From: Erodium maritimum
Lineage: Eukaryota > Streptophyta > Magnoliopsida > Geraniales > Geraniaceae
Assembly (NCBI GenBank): GCA_963921825.1
Contig: OY997593.1
Location: forward strand, 58,388,039-58,452,038
DNA length: 64,000 nt
Direction of reading: 5' to 3'
The notes below the pieces were generated by a model. It searched no databases. It was not told the origin of the DNA and was given only the letters and a program-made list of their open reading frames with translations. A program made the position numbers and the translations under genes. Below are positions 35,439 to 48,200 of the stretch, piece after piece. Position 1 is the first letter of the stretch; each line of letters opens with the position of its first letter.

Positions 35439-35894
35439 TACACAGTAGTACCTTTTTTTTTATCACTAAAGCAGTATATAGAAGTACAATCTTTTCAGAG
35501 AATGAAAAAGCAAGGCACCGAAACCGAAAGAGAGGTGTGGTCCGAAAATTCTGAAAACCGAAGTATTTTCGGCCTAACAGAAAGATCCAGTGGAATGAAC
35601 AAGATCAGCCTCTAACCCCCACCAATCAAACCAATTACAAGAAAGAGATCATTTCTGTGTAAGGAACCTCAGTTACCCGACACGGGTGCAAACCTAACAA
35701 AAAGGTGTAGAAACCGAAATAACAAACATGAATGAAGCTCAAAACCAGAAAAAAAAGGTCTAGAACCCAGATTTTATAATCGTGAAGCACGCAATACTAA
35801 AGAGGTCTATAACCTGAATTTTCCAACCATGAAGCCCGACGAGAACTTGTAACTACTCAAAACTCTGCCTAAAATTGAAAAGCACCCTGTCTCA

Positions 35895-37988
35895 TTAGAG
35901 CACGTACAACAGAAAGGCCCTGATTGAGGCCCTTGTGCTGACTGGACAAAAATGAAGCCTTGGGGCTGCAGAATAATGGGTGTTTTGCAATCGAGAGGCC
36001 CTGTTGAGGCCCTGTGCTGACTGGATGCTGAGTTGTTATTAATTGATATTTTGCTATTTTATTTAATTCTTTATTAGAAACCGTTTAAATTATTTATAAT
36101 TTAAACAATTTTGGAAAAATAATAATTAATGACAATAAAAAAATTGAACACGAATAAAAAGTAAGTTGAACTTTTATTGATCCCCTTGTAATACAACCCA
36201 CAAAAAACCAGCTCCAAGAGCACAAACGACTACTTGTCGTCATGAAAACCAGCTCCATATAGACCCCATAAGTGCTCCATAAGATCATTTTGTAGTTGAT
36301 GGTGGGTCTCATGATTTATGACACTTTGTTGACAAGCAACTCGTTGCTGGTATTCCAATGGCCCTCCATGGTGCCATCGTTTCGGTGGTGTCCAATTCGG
36401 CATTTCTAGAGGTTGCTCGTACAACAACTTCTCATCCCCATACTTGTACCGGTCGCGCTCATCCTCTACAATCATGTTGTGTAGAATGATGCAAGTGTGC
36501 ATGATATCAGCCAAAAGGTGTTGGCTCCAAGAACGAGCGGGACGGGAAATGATGTGTCACCTTGCTTGAAGTACTCCAAAAGCCCTTTCAATATCTTTTC
36601 GAGCACCTTCTTGGCATTTAGCAAACAACTTCTCTTTAGGCTCGTTGGGATTCCGAATAGTCTTCACGAACCGAGCACATGTTGGGTAAATGACGTCCAC
36701 CAAGTAATAAGGTCGGTCGTACCGATGGCCGTTGATCTCGTACTCCACAGCTAGCTCACGGTCGTAGTAAGCGTCTTGGAATAAGTGGATGTGGTTGAGG
36801 AAGTTGATGTCGTTGTTCGAGCCAGCCATCCCGAAAAACGCATGCCAAATCCATAAATCACGGGACGCTACAGCTTCAAGCATAATCGTCTTGTCCCTGT
36901 GGTGACTTCCCCGTCCATGGGCTCCCTGGTCTTCGGTTGGGCAGTTCTTCCACTTCCAATGCATGCAGTCAAGACTCCCCGTCATTCCGGGAAACCCTCG
37001 GCTGTACCCTTCTTGGAGTAAGCGTTGCATGTCAGTCGGTGTGGGTGTACGCTCATACTCGACTCCGAATACCTCAATGACGGCCTTGCAAAACTTACGT
37101 AAACATTCAAGTATGGTGCTTACCCCAATGTGCAGAGTTTCGTCCAATGAATCGGTCGAGGACCCATACGCAAGCATCCGTATCGCGGCGGTGCACTTCT
37201 GTTCCGTTGATAAGCCCGGCCGTGAGGCCGCGTCGGGCCTCTGAACGAAGTACCTTTCATGAGCCTTGGCCGCGTCCATAATCCGTTGAAAAAGTGGTCT
37301 GCACATACGGAACCGACGCCTAAACATATCAGGGCCATATACGAGTTGATCGACAAAATAGTTCCTCATCAATTGGTTGTGGGATTCAGAATGACCTCTG
37401 TTAATCTCTCGTCGCATTGGTTCCCCACAGACGGCCATCTCAATCCTTGGCATTGCTCTCTACATGCTCCTCTCAATCCTCTACCGGAGTCGTCGCTCAA
37501 TTGGTCGCATTCGGGCTGCCATATCCTCATATGTCGACAGTTGGGCTGCCATCTCCTCATACGTCGGCATTCGGGCAGCCAGTTCCTCGTATGTCGGAAC
37601 CTCATCATCGGACATTTTGGAAATTAAAGAGTAGAAAGTGAGAACGAAAGAGTGAAATTGGAGAATGGGTGTGAAAAAAAATGAGTTTGGGGTTGGGGTA
37701 TTTATAGGGTTTAAAATGTTTTGATTTAATTAAAAAAAATTATAGGCGTTGCCGACCATTTGACAACGGTCGGCTTGCCACGTGTGGGCACGCGAGGGGA
37801 GGGACGCCATGCAGGGCCGAGGAGGGAGGGCTGCGATCTCTGCCCGCGATCGAGGAGCGAGGGGCGAGGGCCGCGTGTTTCAGGGCCGCGGACCGCGTTT
37901 TTTCTAGCCCACAGCGGGACGGCATGAGGGCTGCAGACCGCGCGCGCGCGGGTCGGGGGCGAGGGCCGGCCCGTTGTGTGTGCTCTTA
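35895..37988 (-). mobile_element. PIF/Harbinger transposon, complete ends, TTA target duplication
   Basis: TTA at 35895-35897 and 37986-37988 flank inverted ends: GAGCACGTACAACAG at left and the reverse of GAGCACACACAACGG at right. Length 2,088 bp. It carries only the transposase ORF2; no Myb-like ORF1 was found. Near the left end a ~30-bp motif (GGCCCT...GTGCTGACTGGA) occurs twice (about 35926 and 36000), suggesting sub-terminal binding repeats. Confidence 0.85.
36230..37615 (-). pseudogene. PIF/Harbinger DDE transposase (ALP1/HARBI1-like), three in-frame stops
   Basis: A single minus-strand frame from ATG 37615 to stop 36230 (462 codons) covers the whole protein, but is interrupted by TAG at 37483, TAG at 37462 and TGA at 36559 (the last in place of the tryptophan usually following GVLQAR). 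The N-terminus has three repeats of a TYEELAARM-like unit. The DDE domain is visible: SLDCMHWKW (first D), GSNNDINFLNHI (second D) and ARKDIERAFGVLQ (E). It ends LWGLYGAGFHDDK. With no frameshift and only point stops, this is a recently dead copy. Translation from the M at 37453 would still give about 298 residues, lacking the C-terminus. Confidence 0.85.
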
Positions 37989-38607
37989 GGACCATCAAAG
38001 ATGGTGACTAATAAGACGGCGACCAACACCGCAAACGACAGAGACAAAATCAATGGGCGAAGCCCACCAAAATTCACTAGACCCTGAAACGAATCTGAAG
38101 GAGATCAACCAAGAGGCACCATTGCCAAACCACCCGGCGGCGGCCAACACCTATTATACCGGCGAGCCCTTACCACCAGAGTGGAAGGAGAGGGGAGAAA
38201 CCAAACAGATTCGAAACATGGACAACTAAGGGCCTTACAAAATTAAACAAAGCATAAGCAGATCAAGTGATCCTCAACTGAGAAGGAGTAACACATGAGC
38301 AGTGCATCGACGAGCTGGGGCCAACACCACGACAAACCACGAAGCACAACACGAACAGAACCACAACGATCTCCGATCTATCAAGAAACGCGTCCCACAT
38401 TGATTTTGAAACGAGCCGCCAGAGAAACACCAAAAAAGAAGAGGAAGCTGCTTCGACCTCCCCCGAGCACCGAAGGAGAGCAACACACCGATCAACCTTC
38501 CGAGCTTTGACCGAGCAGAAACTCTAGCTAAAGGCAAGCCGCTGGAGAAGACAACAAATACCACGACGGAGACCGGCTCTGCAGAAGCTCGAACTACACA
38601 GTAGTAC

Positions 38608-39536
38608 ATTCAAAGCAATTTCACAATAGATACCAAGTATAGAATATAAGAAGCGGCCATAAGTGAAATGGTTTGTGCCCGAATAAACTAACCTTTACAA
38701 ATACTAGGGGGTACCGCGTGATGCACGGTGTTGGCGGGAACACTCACCCATCATACGAAGATTTTGTAAGTGTACAATAACAATATGCGGTACTTGGTGT
38801 AAGGACTGGTATGTTACAACCAGTTGTTGTACAATTTATATTTCATTTTGAAGAATTTCTCAATCTTGAACAGATAAAATGACATGCTTCATGATATACC
38901 CACATATCATAATTTAGAAAGTCTCTTTTATGAAATAGTCTCTGTTTGAGGAAATTGATTAAACTGAAATCGACCCTATTATAAAATCAAACAAAACTAC
39001 ATTTGAACTCACCAAATCAATAAATCATACAAATTGACAACAATCTCTGACACAAGTAAATTTCGATTTTACATAGGAGTACCCTTAATCATTTCTCAAC
39101 TAATTAAGGACACGCATCATTTCCAAAAACTTCAATTTACTGTATAATATAGATAGTTTATGATAACTTCATTTAGGAATGATGCTCACCTCACTGGCAA
39201 GAGAAATTTTGAAATCCATTCATCAAAAATAGACTTGATATCTTGTATTACACTATGATTCATATGAAATCATATGTTGGAAGCATGTAAGGACAAATCA
39301 TCACTTTGAACTGTATTTGTTGATAAGTGAATTCCAGTACATAACCTACAACATTCAAGATTAGAAAAGCTATGTTACTCTCTGTTAAAACGAAACCCAC
39401 TATTCGGTAGAAAAATAACATGAATTGGGTGTATATTGCAAGAAGAAAATTTAAGTTGTTTCCATGCAAACAAAAGAATAATGGAGATGCTACATACACA
39501 ACATCGACCATGAAACCATCATTTAAAAGACACAAT
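38608..39536. other. A/T-rich spacer
   Basis: No ORF with recognisable domains, no repeat ends seen. Confidence 0.45.
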
Positions 39537-39614
39537 CTACCGGAAACAAATAGTTATATATAACTATGTGGAAATCTACCGGAAACAAATAGTTATATGT
39601 AACTATGTGGAAAT
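39537..39614. repeat. 39-bp tandem duplication
   Basis: Two copies of a 39-bp unit starting CTACCGGAAACAAATAG, differing at one position. The second copy contains the target duplication of element F. Confidence 0.85.
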
Positions 39615-42362
39615 CAATTTGAAAGCAACTGAATACGCATTGCCAACACGCTCTCAACCTCTCCAACCCTAACCTAACTTCTGCAGCCGCCGCCCTCCAT
39701 CTTGCTTCGCCTCCGGCGACGGCAGTGCCCTCCGGGCATGGATGTCGTCGGCGGTACCTCCTCATTCCTCCCTCTCCCTCTCCCTCTCCCTCTCCCTCTC
39801 CTTTCCCCCTTTTTTCCTTCTTCCCCTCCTCTTTTCTTTCTCTTCGCTCCCGACCCTGGTTCTGCTGCTCTGTTCCGAGCCGCCTCCGCGCCTCCGACAA
39901 GTCAGTGGCTTCTCCCCTTGTTACTGGACCTCGTCTGAGCTTCGATGTGGTTTTCTCCACCAGATCCGGATCTTGGGAGGTGTTCCAGTCATTTTTTGCC
40001 TTGTTCATCCCAGATCTGGTGGTATGCTGAGCGCACACGTTTTCTCCGGTGACGCTTGCTCCAGTAGGGGTGTTGAGGACGGTGTGGTGGTCGCAGTTGC
40101 TCGTGGAAGTTCGCCAGAGATGCTCGTGGAGTCCGTAGACTGGTTGCTCGCCGGGTCTACAGCTTCGTTCCGGCCTTCTCCGTGCGTGGGTCGTGGTCTC
40201 TGCTTGGGCCGACGGTTTTGTGTGGCGCTCAAGCTTTGGCCGGTGCTCTTGTCTCCGAGTAGTTCGTGGGAATCGTTTCCTCTCTTACCGGCGTGGATCG
40301 TTGTTGTCTCGGGATATGTGCCCCGTCTTCCTCGAGCGTCTGAAGCTTTTTCGGGTGAGGTCGTTAACAGTGGCGGCTGTTTGGCTTGGCTTGGCTCGGG
40401 TAGGTGTAAAACCCGCTTCGTTTCATTAGGGTATTAATTTAAAATCCTAAAACCTTAGGGTAGGTTCTTGAAACAAGTGGCAAAAAAAAAACAGAATGGA
40501 GCTGGGCAGGCCAGACCCGGTTTGGGCTTGAGCCCATTTGTTGTCTGAGGCCCAAATGGCCGGCCCAAACCCACCCCTCCTTTAAAAGACTGAAACCCTA
40601 GGGTTTCAGTCTCATTTTCGCGCAGCCCCTCCTCCCTCTACCCTCTCTCTCTCTACCCGACCCTCACCCTCTCTCTCTCCTCTGTTCGTCTCCCTCGCCG
40701 AAGCCAGCGCCGTCCACCACTTGCGGCCGAGCTCCTCACGCCGTCACCACCCTCGTCTCATCTCTTCTCCTCCATCCCGACGCCGGCACCACTCCGGTCA
40801 GCCACACAACCACCATCCCCGACCTCCCTGCCTCACCCTTCTCCTTCGTCTTCCTCACCAGCTCCGGCCACCGGTTTCGCCACCGAGCTCCCCACGCCAT
40901 CACCATCCACCACCGGTACCGTTCGAACCCTAACGCGCCGCCGCCCTCTTCCCGTCTCCGATCTTCCCGTCCGAGCCCTAACATCGAACCGAGCTCCCGC
41001 CGTCACCGGCGAGCTCGTCAGATCCAGAACGGGACGAGCCGTCCGGACCCGAGCCCTACGCCGCCGGGAACCGCCGCTCTCTGCCGCCGCCATCGTTCCT
41101 CACGGTTAGTTCTCGGCCGTGGAACCTCGACCGACCGGCGCCGGTGGTCGGTCGCACCTAACCGATCCCGTTCTTCTTCGTCTTTGCTTTCCCGTTCCCG
41201 AGTTCGTTCAGATCCGGTCGGGATGGAACGAAGCTCCCGAAATGGAAGGGAACTGAACAGAAAAACGTAGATCTGGTTTTGTTTAAAGGATTGTTGTAAT
41301 GGTGTTAATCTGTAATTTGTAAAGAAGAACATCAAAATATAAGTTATCATTGTTATGTTCATTACGGTTTCAGATCTGCTTAACGGTGTAAATCTGGTTT
41401 AGTTTGAGTTTAGAATAAAAACCTGTTTTAGAACGACAGCTCGATTTCGCTTTTCGAACGTAAAATTTGTTATCGATAAAACTAAATCGGTTGATTTAAA
41501 CGGGTTTTAAAACGAAAGTCGGCTGTTAAGTTCAACTCGAGTTAAGATTAAATCGAAAAAGGGAAACGAAATCAAATAGACTTTATAAGGGTTTTGGACC
41601 GAAGTATCGAGTTTGGAAACGAACGGAAGGAAATCGTTTTGTTTTAAAATCAAAGACGGAATTAATTAAAGCAAGGGAGTTCAACGACGGTTTTAAGTTA
41701 AAAGGGGGTTTAAACTGGGTTTAGATCAAACCTGGGTTCGGTGCGCGGGTGCTCGAACCCGATCCGTCGTAACCCGACTTTTATTCCGCTCGAGGGTAAA
41801 CGGCAACTGTCGAATCTAAACTAGACAAATCGTAGCTGTTAACTTAACGGAGGAACCGTTATTAATTTGGGGCTTCGTGTTAAATTTAGAGTCCGGCTCC
41901 GATCGAGGGGGGAGCCCGGAAAGCAATTTACAAAACCCGGGCAGATTCGCCATGTCGGGCGAATCGGGCCTTTAAGGGTCCTTTATCGACATTTTCGGGG
42001 TTACGTTGGGCGTTGAGTTTATTTAAGTTTGGCCTGTTCGTACTAGTTTAAAAGTGAGTTAAATCTGTGTTCTTTTAGATCGTGCTGCGGACCGAGGCAA
42101 AGGGAGGCTCGGCGAGTGACTGCGATCATCTCGGGTTTAGCGGAGCGCTTTTGGAGTTGCTTACGAGGTAGGGAAAAGTAGCCGGATCTCGGCCCTGACT
42201 AGGGAAAGTTAACTGTAGAATTGCATGTGACACCGGGGTGTCGTGGGTTGAGTAGATTTATTTAAATATTAGAAAAGCATGATACGGGAACGTAGCGAAT
42301 ACTGGAAATGCATGTGACACTTAGTAGTGTCATAGGAGCAGAGAACTTAGCGTTAACTGATT

Positions 42363-42505
42363 TACTGGAGGCATATGACCATGCCCGGAGGTTGTTTGTG
42401 AACTTGTTGATATTAGGAGTACTGGAGGCATATGACCATGCCCGGAGGTTGTTTGTGGAACTAGTGATCTTAGGACTGTTGGAGGCATCGTTTATGCCGG
42501 AGGTT
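42363..42505. repeat. 57-bp tandem repeat in solo LTR 1
   Basis: Unit TACTGGAGGCATATGACCAT..., two full copies and a degraded third. It is followed at 42535-42700 by 3-4 copies of a ~39-bp unit containing GTGGCCTTGAGAGCCCGT. Confidence 0.8.
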
Positions 42506-42789
42506 GTTGTGCGTTATTTGTTTGTTGTGTTTGTGTGGCCTTGAGAGCCCGTATTATTTATCGTTGTGTTTGTGTGGCCTTGAGAGCCCGTGTTATTTAT
42601 TGTTGAGTTCGGGTGGCCTTGAGAGCCCGTGTTATTTATTGTCGAGTTTGAGTGGCCGTGAGTGCCCGTGGGATTGTTGAACCCGAGTCTTGATTGTTGA
42701 GGTGTCTTGAGTGGCCTTGAGTGCCTGTGTTGTCGAACTTGCTTGTGATTGTGTTTGTGATGGTGACTGTGACTGTGGGTGCCTGAATG

Positions 42790-43020
42790 AGAGAGGTGAG
42801 TGACACAGGTCGACCGCCTGGCCTGAGTGGTTCGGCGAAGTGCGTGAGTGAGAGAGGTGAGTGAGACAGGTCGACCGCCTGGCCTGAGTGGTTCGGCAAA
42901 GTGCGCGAGTGAGACAGGTCGACCGCCTAGCCTGAGTGGTTCGGCAAAGTGCATGAGTGAGAGAGGTGAGTGAGACAGGTCGACCGCCTGGCCTGAGTGG
43001 TTCGGCAAAGTGCATGAGTG
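42790..43020. repeat. Four-copy tandem repeat in solo LTR 1
   Basis: Four copies of a unit with GACAGGTCGACCGCCTGG and GTGGTTCGGCAAAGTGC, spaced 61, 48 and 61 bp; the third copy lacks ~13 bp (the GAGAGAGGTGAGT part). Confidence 0.85.
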
Positions 43021-44517
43021 AGGGAGGTTACTGAGCAGCTGGTTTGCGATCCTTTGTGATCTTGTTTGGTGTGCGATCCTTGTGATCCTGTTTGGTGTTG
43101 CGTAGTTCCTTGAGTCCTTGGAAGAGGCCGTGATCGTGGTGTCGTGTCTACTTACGTGTTTGAGCGTCGAGTCATTCGAGGAAGGTCACCGTGGGTGTTT
43201 GTCAGTCAGAGTACTTGGGTTGGGGACAGTGATCCCCGGGGGGTTTGAGTTTGTTGTTGGTGTTACCGGCATTGTCTGCTAATTATGCCGTAGTCAGTCT
43301 GTTATCCGTGGTGGTGAGCGAACGCTCACCCCTAGCTGCTTTTCCTACAGGTACTGTTCGTGGGACGGACTAGGTGAGCTCTCGGAGCTTGTGGAGCTAG
43401 GAGCGGAGTCCGGGTTTTTACTTTTAGTCTAGCGACGGATACCTCGCCTTTTTGTCCGCTTGTGGGACGTTTATTTTGAGTTGTATTTATCCTTTTGTTG
43501 AACTAAACTGGTATTGTGAAATGTTTTAATGGAAATGTTTTCAAGTGCTTTCTTATTTTAAACGTTCGCGTCCCGAGTTCGGTTTACTGAAATTGGGGCG
43601 TGACAGGAGGTCTCTCCTGCGGGTCGGGCTGGGCCTGGTCCAACTGGGGCGGGTCTTTTTATGGGGCCTGGTCCTACTGGGCCGGTCTTTTGGTCCAACA
43701 CCTTGGGCCTGGCCTGGGCTTTGGCCTGGGCTAGACACTTTGCCCTGTTCCTAGGCCTGCCTTCAGGCCTGCGTCTCGCTGATCAGTTCATCGCCCTGCT
43801 TGGTGTGGTGGCCTTGTTGACGTTGTTTTGCGCTCGGACCTTCGGTGGAGGTGCTTCTCCCGTTCTCAAGACTCTGGTGAGTAAGATTATTCTTCACCTC
43901 CTTCCTTGCTAGTTACTTGTGTATTCACTGTTGTCTCTTAGTCTTGGATCCGTTTAAGTCTTCCCTGTTCTTTACCCCGTTGTTGGTAAGGACTCGTCGG
44001 TCAAGTAGGTGTTGGCCTCCGACGAGGCGTATTGGCTTTTGAGCCTTCATTCGAAGCTTTGCGGATTCTGACTCTAAGGGATATTAGTATCGGTGGCTTC
44101 TAGCCATCGACTCATCTCTGTTATTTGCGGTGTTGGCCGTTGGCGTGTCATTACCTATCCTATCATCTGGTTTGGATTGGGTTTTTGATGAGATGAGGTG
44201 TTCGATACATCAAGTATTGGTAAGGGGTACTGGTGTTTTGTTTGGCGAGTTGGTCTTGAGCTTCATGGTAGTAAAATCCGGGTTTGTAGACCTAGTTCTT
44301 TGTTTTGTTCTTAAGGGTTGTAAAATGTGGGTATTTAGACCTTTTTAATTGTATACACACTGTGTTGTGTTTGTCATTTCCTCAGGTTATTGAGGTGTTC
44401 ATCGAGGATCCTATTAGAGTGGATTGCTCTTCATTGTACTTCATCCCTGCTCTTCATTTCAAAGAGCAGGTTTTTATATATTTCTTGGCTTAGTAAAAAA
44501 CAACTTTGTGGAAATCA

Positions 44518-45107
44518 TGGATAGTTAGGTGTAGCTAGGAGAAAATCTTCCCAAAGTAATTAGTATAAGTTTGAAAATGCCTTGTTTTAATGAAGTATAT
44601 ATGTCCTAAACACAGTTTGTCCGTCGTCTCTTTCATATGAACCAGTAGTAATCATAAACGGTTAAATTGTCCATACTCAAACAGTCAGTAAGAATAAGAA
44701 ACAGATACAACCCAAAAAAGTCAATGGGCTAAGGTCTAAGATTCATATATACTTATTACCAGTGGAACAGAAGGAAAATAACGTTCGATTTAGAAGAAAG
44801 AAATAAAGTCGAAAGACCCGAACAACACTATATAAATTTTCATTGTTGCATCTATATTTGGAAACAAAAGAGTATTATGTATAGTGCAAACATCCAATCC
44901 TATATCAATTTCACTGCATACACATCGTCTAACTGTAAATCAAAATGATGAGGTACTTCTTTCAAATGTTTCAGTACGTTTTTCACACCTCACCATCGAG
45001 TTCTTCAAACTTATCATAGGTTAGAGCTCTTGAAAAGAGAACAGGTTTCAAATAAATAAACATACAAATAAGTTCAGTAATTAATCCAAATATTACATCA
45101 CGTGATA
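44518..45107. other. A/T-rich spacer
   Basis: Nothing recognised. Confidence 0.45.
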
Positions 45108-45299
45108 CCTGTTTTTTTTTTATCAGTGATGTTTTATTTATCCCTGCCGGATAGGCAAGTAGCCTGAAAAACGGCTATAGCTTGTCTGTAAAAAGACTAC
45201 AACCAAGAGAAAACAATTCTCAACAAAGGTAACCCAAACCAAAAGCAACAAACGGGAAAAAAACCCGAAAAATCAACCACACCTTCTCACACTACAAAC

Positions 45300-48200
45300 T
45301 CAAACAATAGAGACTTTGGAACGAAGGGAGCTCTTGCAGCTCAATAGGGGATACCTGCGCCATTCCACGAAAGAGATGGAGGAGAAATTTGGGAAGGAAG
45401 CCTTAATCATACCAAGCGAAGCAACTTGAACGTTGGAGACCACCTGCTCAACCGAAGGCACCTCACCCCTGAACTTCAGACCATTTCTCGCCAACCAAAT
45501 CTCCCAAATAAAAAGCCCACATAAGGGTACCCACACCTTCTTGACTTTACCGGTCACCAGAAAAGGCCAAGAAATCAATACTTCCTGAACAGTAGGGGGT
45601 ATAACCCAACAAAGACCCCACCATCTAATGATAGCCGACCAAATCCGCCAAACAAAATCACACTGAATTAGCATATGCTGAACTTCTTCAAACTTCGTCC
45701 CACAAAAGTAGCACCAACAACGCTGGATGGGAATCGGGACGCCCCTACTCTCCAGAAACATCGAAGTCGGGACCGCTTCATGACAACACAACCACAAGAA
45801 GGCCGCCACTTTTGGTGGCAACCCTGGAGACCATAAAAATTTGGCCCACACCTTCTCCTCGCCTCTACCACCCATATCCTTATAACACATATTCACCGAG
45901 AACCCCTTTCCATCTGCAACCCACACACAGTTGTCCTCTACACCACCTTCAGGCAAGCTGACCGGCCCCAATAAGGCAGTCAAAGCCGCATACAATGGGA
46001 CCTCCCTTCCTCGTGGTTCCCTTACCAAATCCAGATCCCACCTGTCCCCTACCCAAACTTTCGAGATTGAGGCAAAACGCTTGCTGGACAAATGAAAAAT
46101 CAGATGGAATCGGTCCTTCAACGGCGTCTCCCCCAACCACACGTCAAGCCAAAAATGCACTCTATCTCATTTGCCAACCGACCACCTCAGCCCCACACCT
46201 CCAAACAAATCTCTGAAAGTTTGGTCTTTGCCCAAATCCTGAATATGGGCTACCCACGACGTCTTGTCATCAACTTCCAATCTACCTAGGTCCCAAACAG
46301 AAGGCTCCCATCCAAACCAGGCACACACCACCTGTTTCCACAAAGAATCAACTTCAAAGGAGACTCTGGTTTACTCTGGCCAAACTTCGGAGTCCAAGAC
46401 CCCCCTTCTTCTTGGTTTTGCACACAACTTCCCATCTGACTTTGTGCAGAGCTCGCCTGTTTTCAGAGGCTCCCCACAAAAATCTACGCCGCCATTTGCT
46501 CCAACTCCTTTATAACTCCTACCGGTGCCTGCATCAAGGACATATAAAACAGAGGCAAAGCAGAAAGAGTGGAGTTAATTAAAGTAATCCTCCCTCCAAA
46601 GCTAAGAAATTTGGCTTTCCACAAGCCCAACTTCTTCTTATACTTAGCAATAATCGGTTCCCATGTCTTTAACCTCTTCGGGTTTGCTCCCAAACTGAAG
46701 CCTAAGTAGGTGAAGGGTAGCACCCCAATTCCGCACCCCAGTAACTCGGCAGCTTCTTCAGTGGTAAGAGTACTCGGATTCAGCATTAAACAACTTGACT
46801 TCTCAAAATTGATTTTTAACCCTGAACAACATCGGAAGCCAATAAGGATCTGCTTCAAGTTAACCACAAAATTCCTGTTACCTTGAATAAAGATCATCGT
46901 GTCATATGTGAATTGCAAGTGAGATACCGAGGGCCCAGAGTCACCAAATTGTACCCCTTTTATCTCCCCCCCTTCTTTCCCCTTCCTTTAAAAGCAGGTG
47001 CAACCCCTCTGCTGCCAGAACGAAGAGGAGGGGTGAGAGGGGGCACCCTTGCCTCAAACCCCTCTCCATCTGAAATTCCGGGGTCGGGGTCCCATTTACC
47101 AGGACAGAAACATGTGTTGAAAAACATTGGGTCATCCAACCTCTCCACCTAGCACCAAAGCCCATCTCTACGAAGCAATGATCCAAGTACTCCCAGCTGA
47201 CACAATCGTAGGCCTTCTCAAAATCCAACTTAAACAATAGAACCTCTTCTTTTGATTTTTTCAGATGCTGAATTAACTCAGTTGCTATCAGAACACCATC
47301 CAGTATATGCCTCCCCCCCCAATAAAACCTGATTGGGTGTCACTTACTAGCCCATCAATAACTTTCTTCAATCTTCTAGAGAGAACCTTCGCCAAAAGTT
47401 TGTTTGTACACTGCCGAGACTAAGCTGATAGGCCTAAAATCTGTGAAAGACTTCGGATCCTCAACTTTGGGAATCAGAGCTAACAGAGTGGAGTTCACTC
47501 CCTTCCCCATCTTCCCTCCACTAAAAACAGACCAGAAGAACTCCATAAAGTCATCTTTCATAAACTCCCAATATTTCTGAATAAAAAGCATAGTGAAGCC
47601 ATCTGGACCAGGCGCTTTAGAACCATTGCAGTCCTTCAGTGCTAACACCACATCTTCTTCCGTAAAAATGCTCTCCAAACTAGCTTGTTGGGAAGGGGAT
47701 ATATTTTTTAAAGGGGAGAGAGGGTAGGACCCAAACGGCCATATTCCTCTCACTAAACTGAGTTTCAAAATGTCTTGCTGCTGCTTCATTCAACCTGCTC
47801 GGGTCTGAAATAGTGATCCCGTCCACCACTAAGGAGGAGATTTTGTTTTTGATGGCTCGGAAGTTTGCCATAAGGTGAAAGAATCTCGAGCATTTGTCAC
47901 CCTCTCTCGACCACAGAACTCTAGACTTCTGCTTCCAGATCAAGCTCAAAAGCTTCGATTGTTGAATGAGCAGAGCACCAGCTAGCCCACGTCTACTTAA
48001 TTCCGCTTCTGTCAGCAACCTACTTTCAGCCAAGAGGTCCCACTGCTCAATCTCATCCACCAACTTTTCTACTTCTTTATCCACTCGTCCGAAGACTGTC
48101 AGATTCCATTCTTTCAAAACTCCTTTTAGATCCTTGAACTTTCTCCACAAGCAATACCCAGGTGTCCCATTGTATGAATTCTGAGCCCAAAAGACTTTAC

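Larger units (their letters stand above)
35439..38607 (-). mobile_element. Non-LTR element E, minus orientation, split by a PIF/Harbinger insertion
   Basis: A 13-bp duplication TACACAGTAGTAC flanks it (35439-35451 and 38595-38607). The T-rich tail starts at 35452 (minus AGTGATAAAAAAAAA). The minus-strand GTGTTGGCC motif occurs at 38150-38142 and 38327-38319. Removing the 35898-37985 transposon and one TTA copy leaves a body of about 1.05 kb. Confidence 0.7.
40405..43605 (+). mobile_element. Solo LTR 1 (large Ty3/gypsy-type LTR, 3.2 kb)
   Basis: Starts TGTAAAACCCGC and ends TTGGGGCGTGACA. Flanking 5-mers are GTAGG and GGAGG (one mismatch). It shares its terminal sequence, a C/T-rich leader block (40620-41100) and a GCTCACCCCTA segment near its end with solo LTR 2 at 59-62 kb. 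It contains tandem repeats. No internal retrotransposon genes lie next to it, so it is what remains after LTR-LTR recombination. Confidence 0.75.
39601..44517 (+). mobile_element. Non-LTR element F, plus orientation, split by a solo LTR
   Basis: Near-identical 16-bp flanks AACTATGTGGAAATCA (39601-39616) and AACTTTGTGGAAATCA (44502-44517) enclose a pyrimidine-rich 5' part with a (CCCTCT)n run near 39770-39800, then a 3.2 kb solo LTR, then a 3' part with the CTCGTCGG/CCGACGAG stem (43993-44026) and GTGTTGGCC at 44009 and 44130, ending TTAGTAAAAAA. Without the LTR it is about 1.7 kb. Confidence 0.7.

Noticed and set aside
39742-40437. 231-codon ORF with a serine/leucine repeat
   Set aside because: Driven by a (CCCTCT)n microsatellite in element F; runs into the solo LTR boundary.
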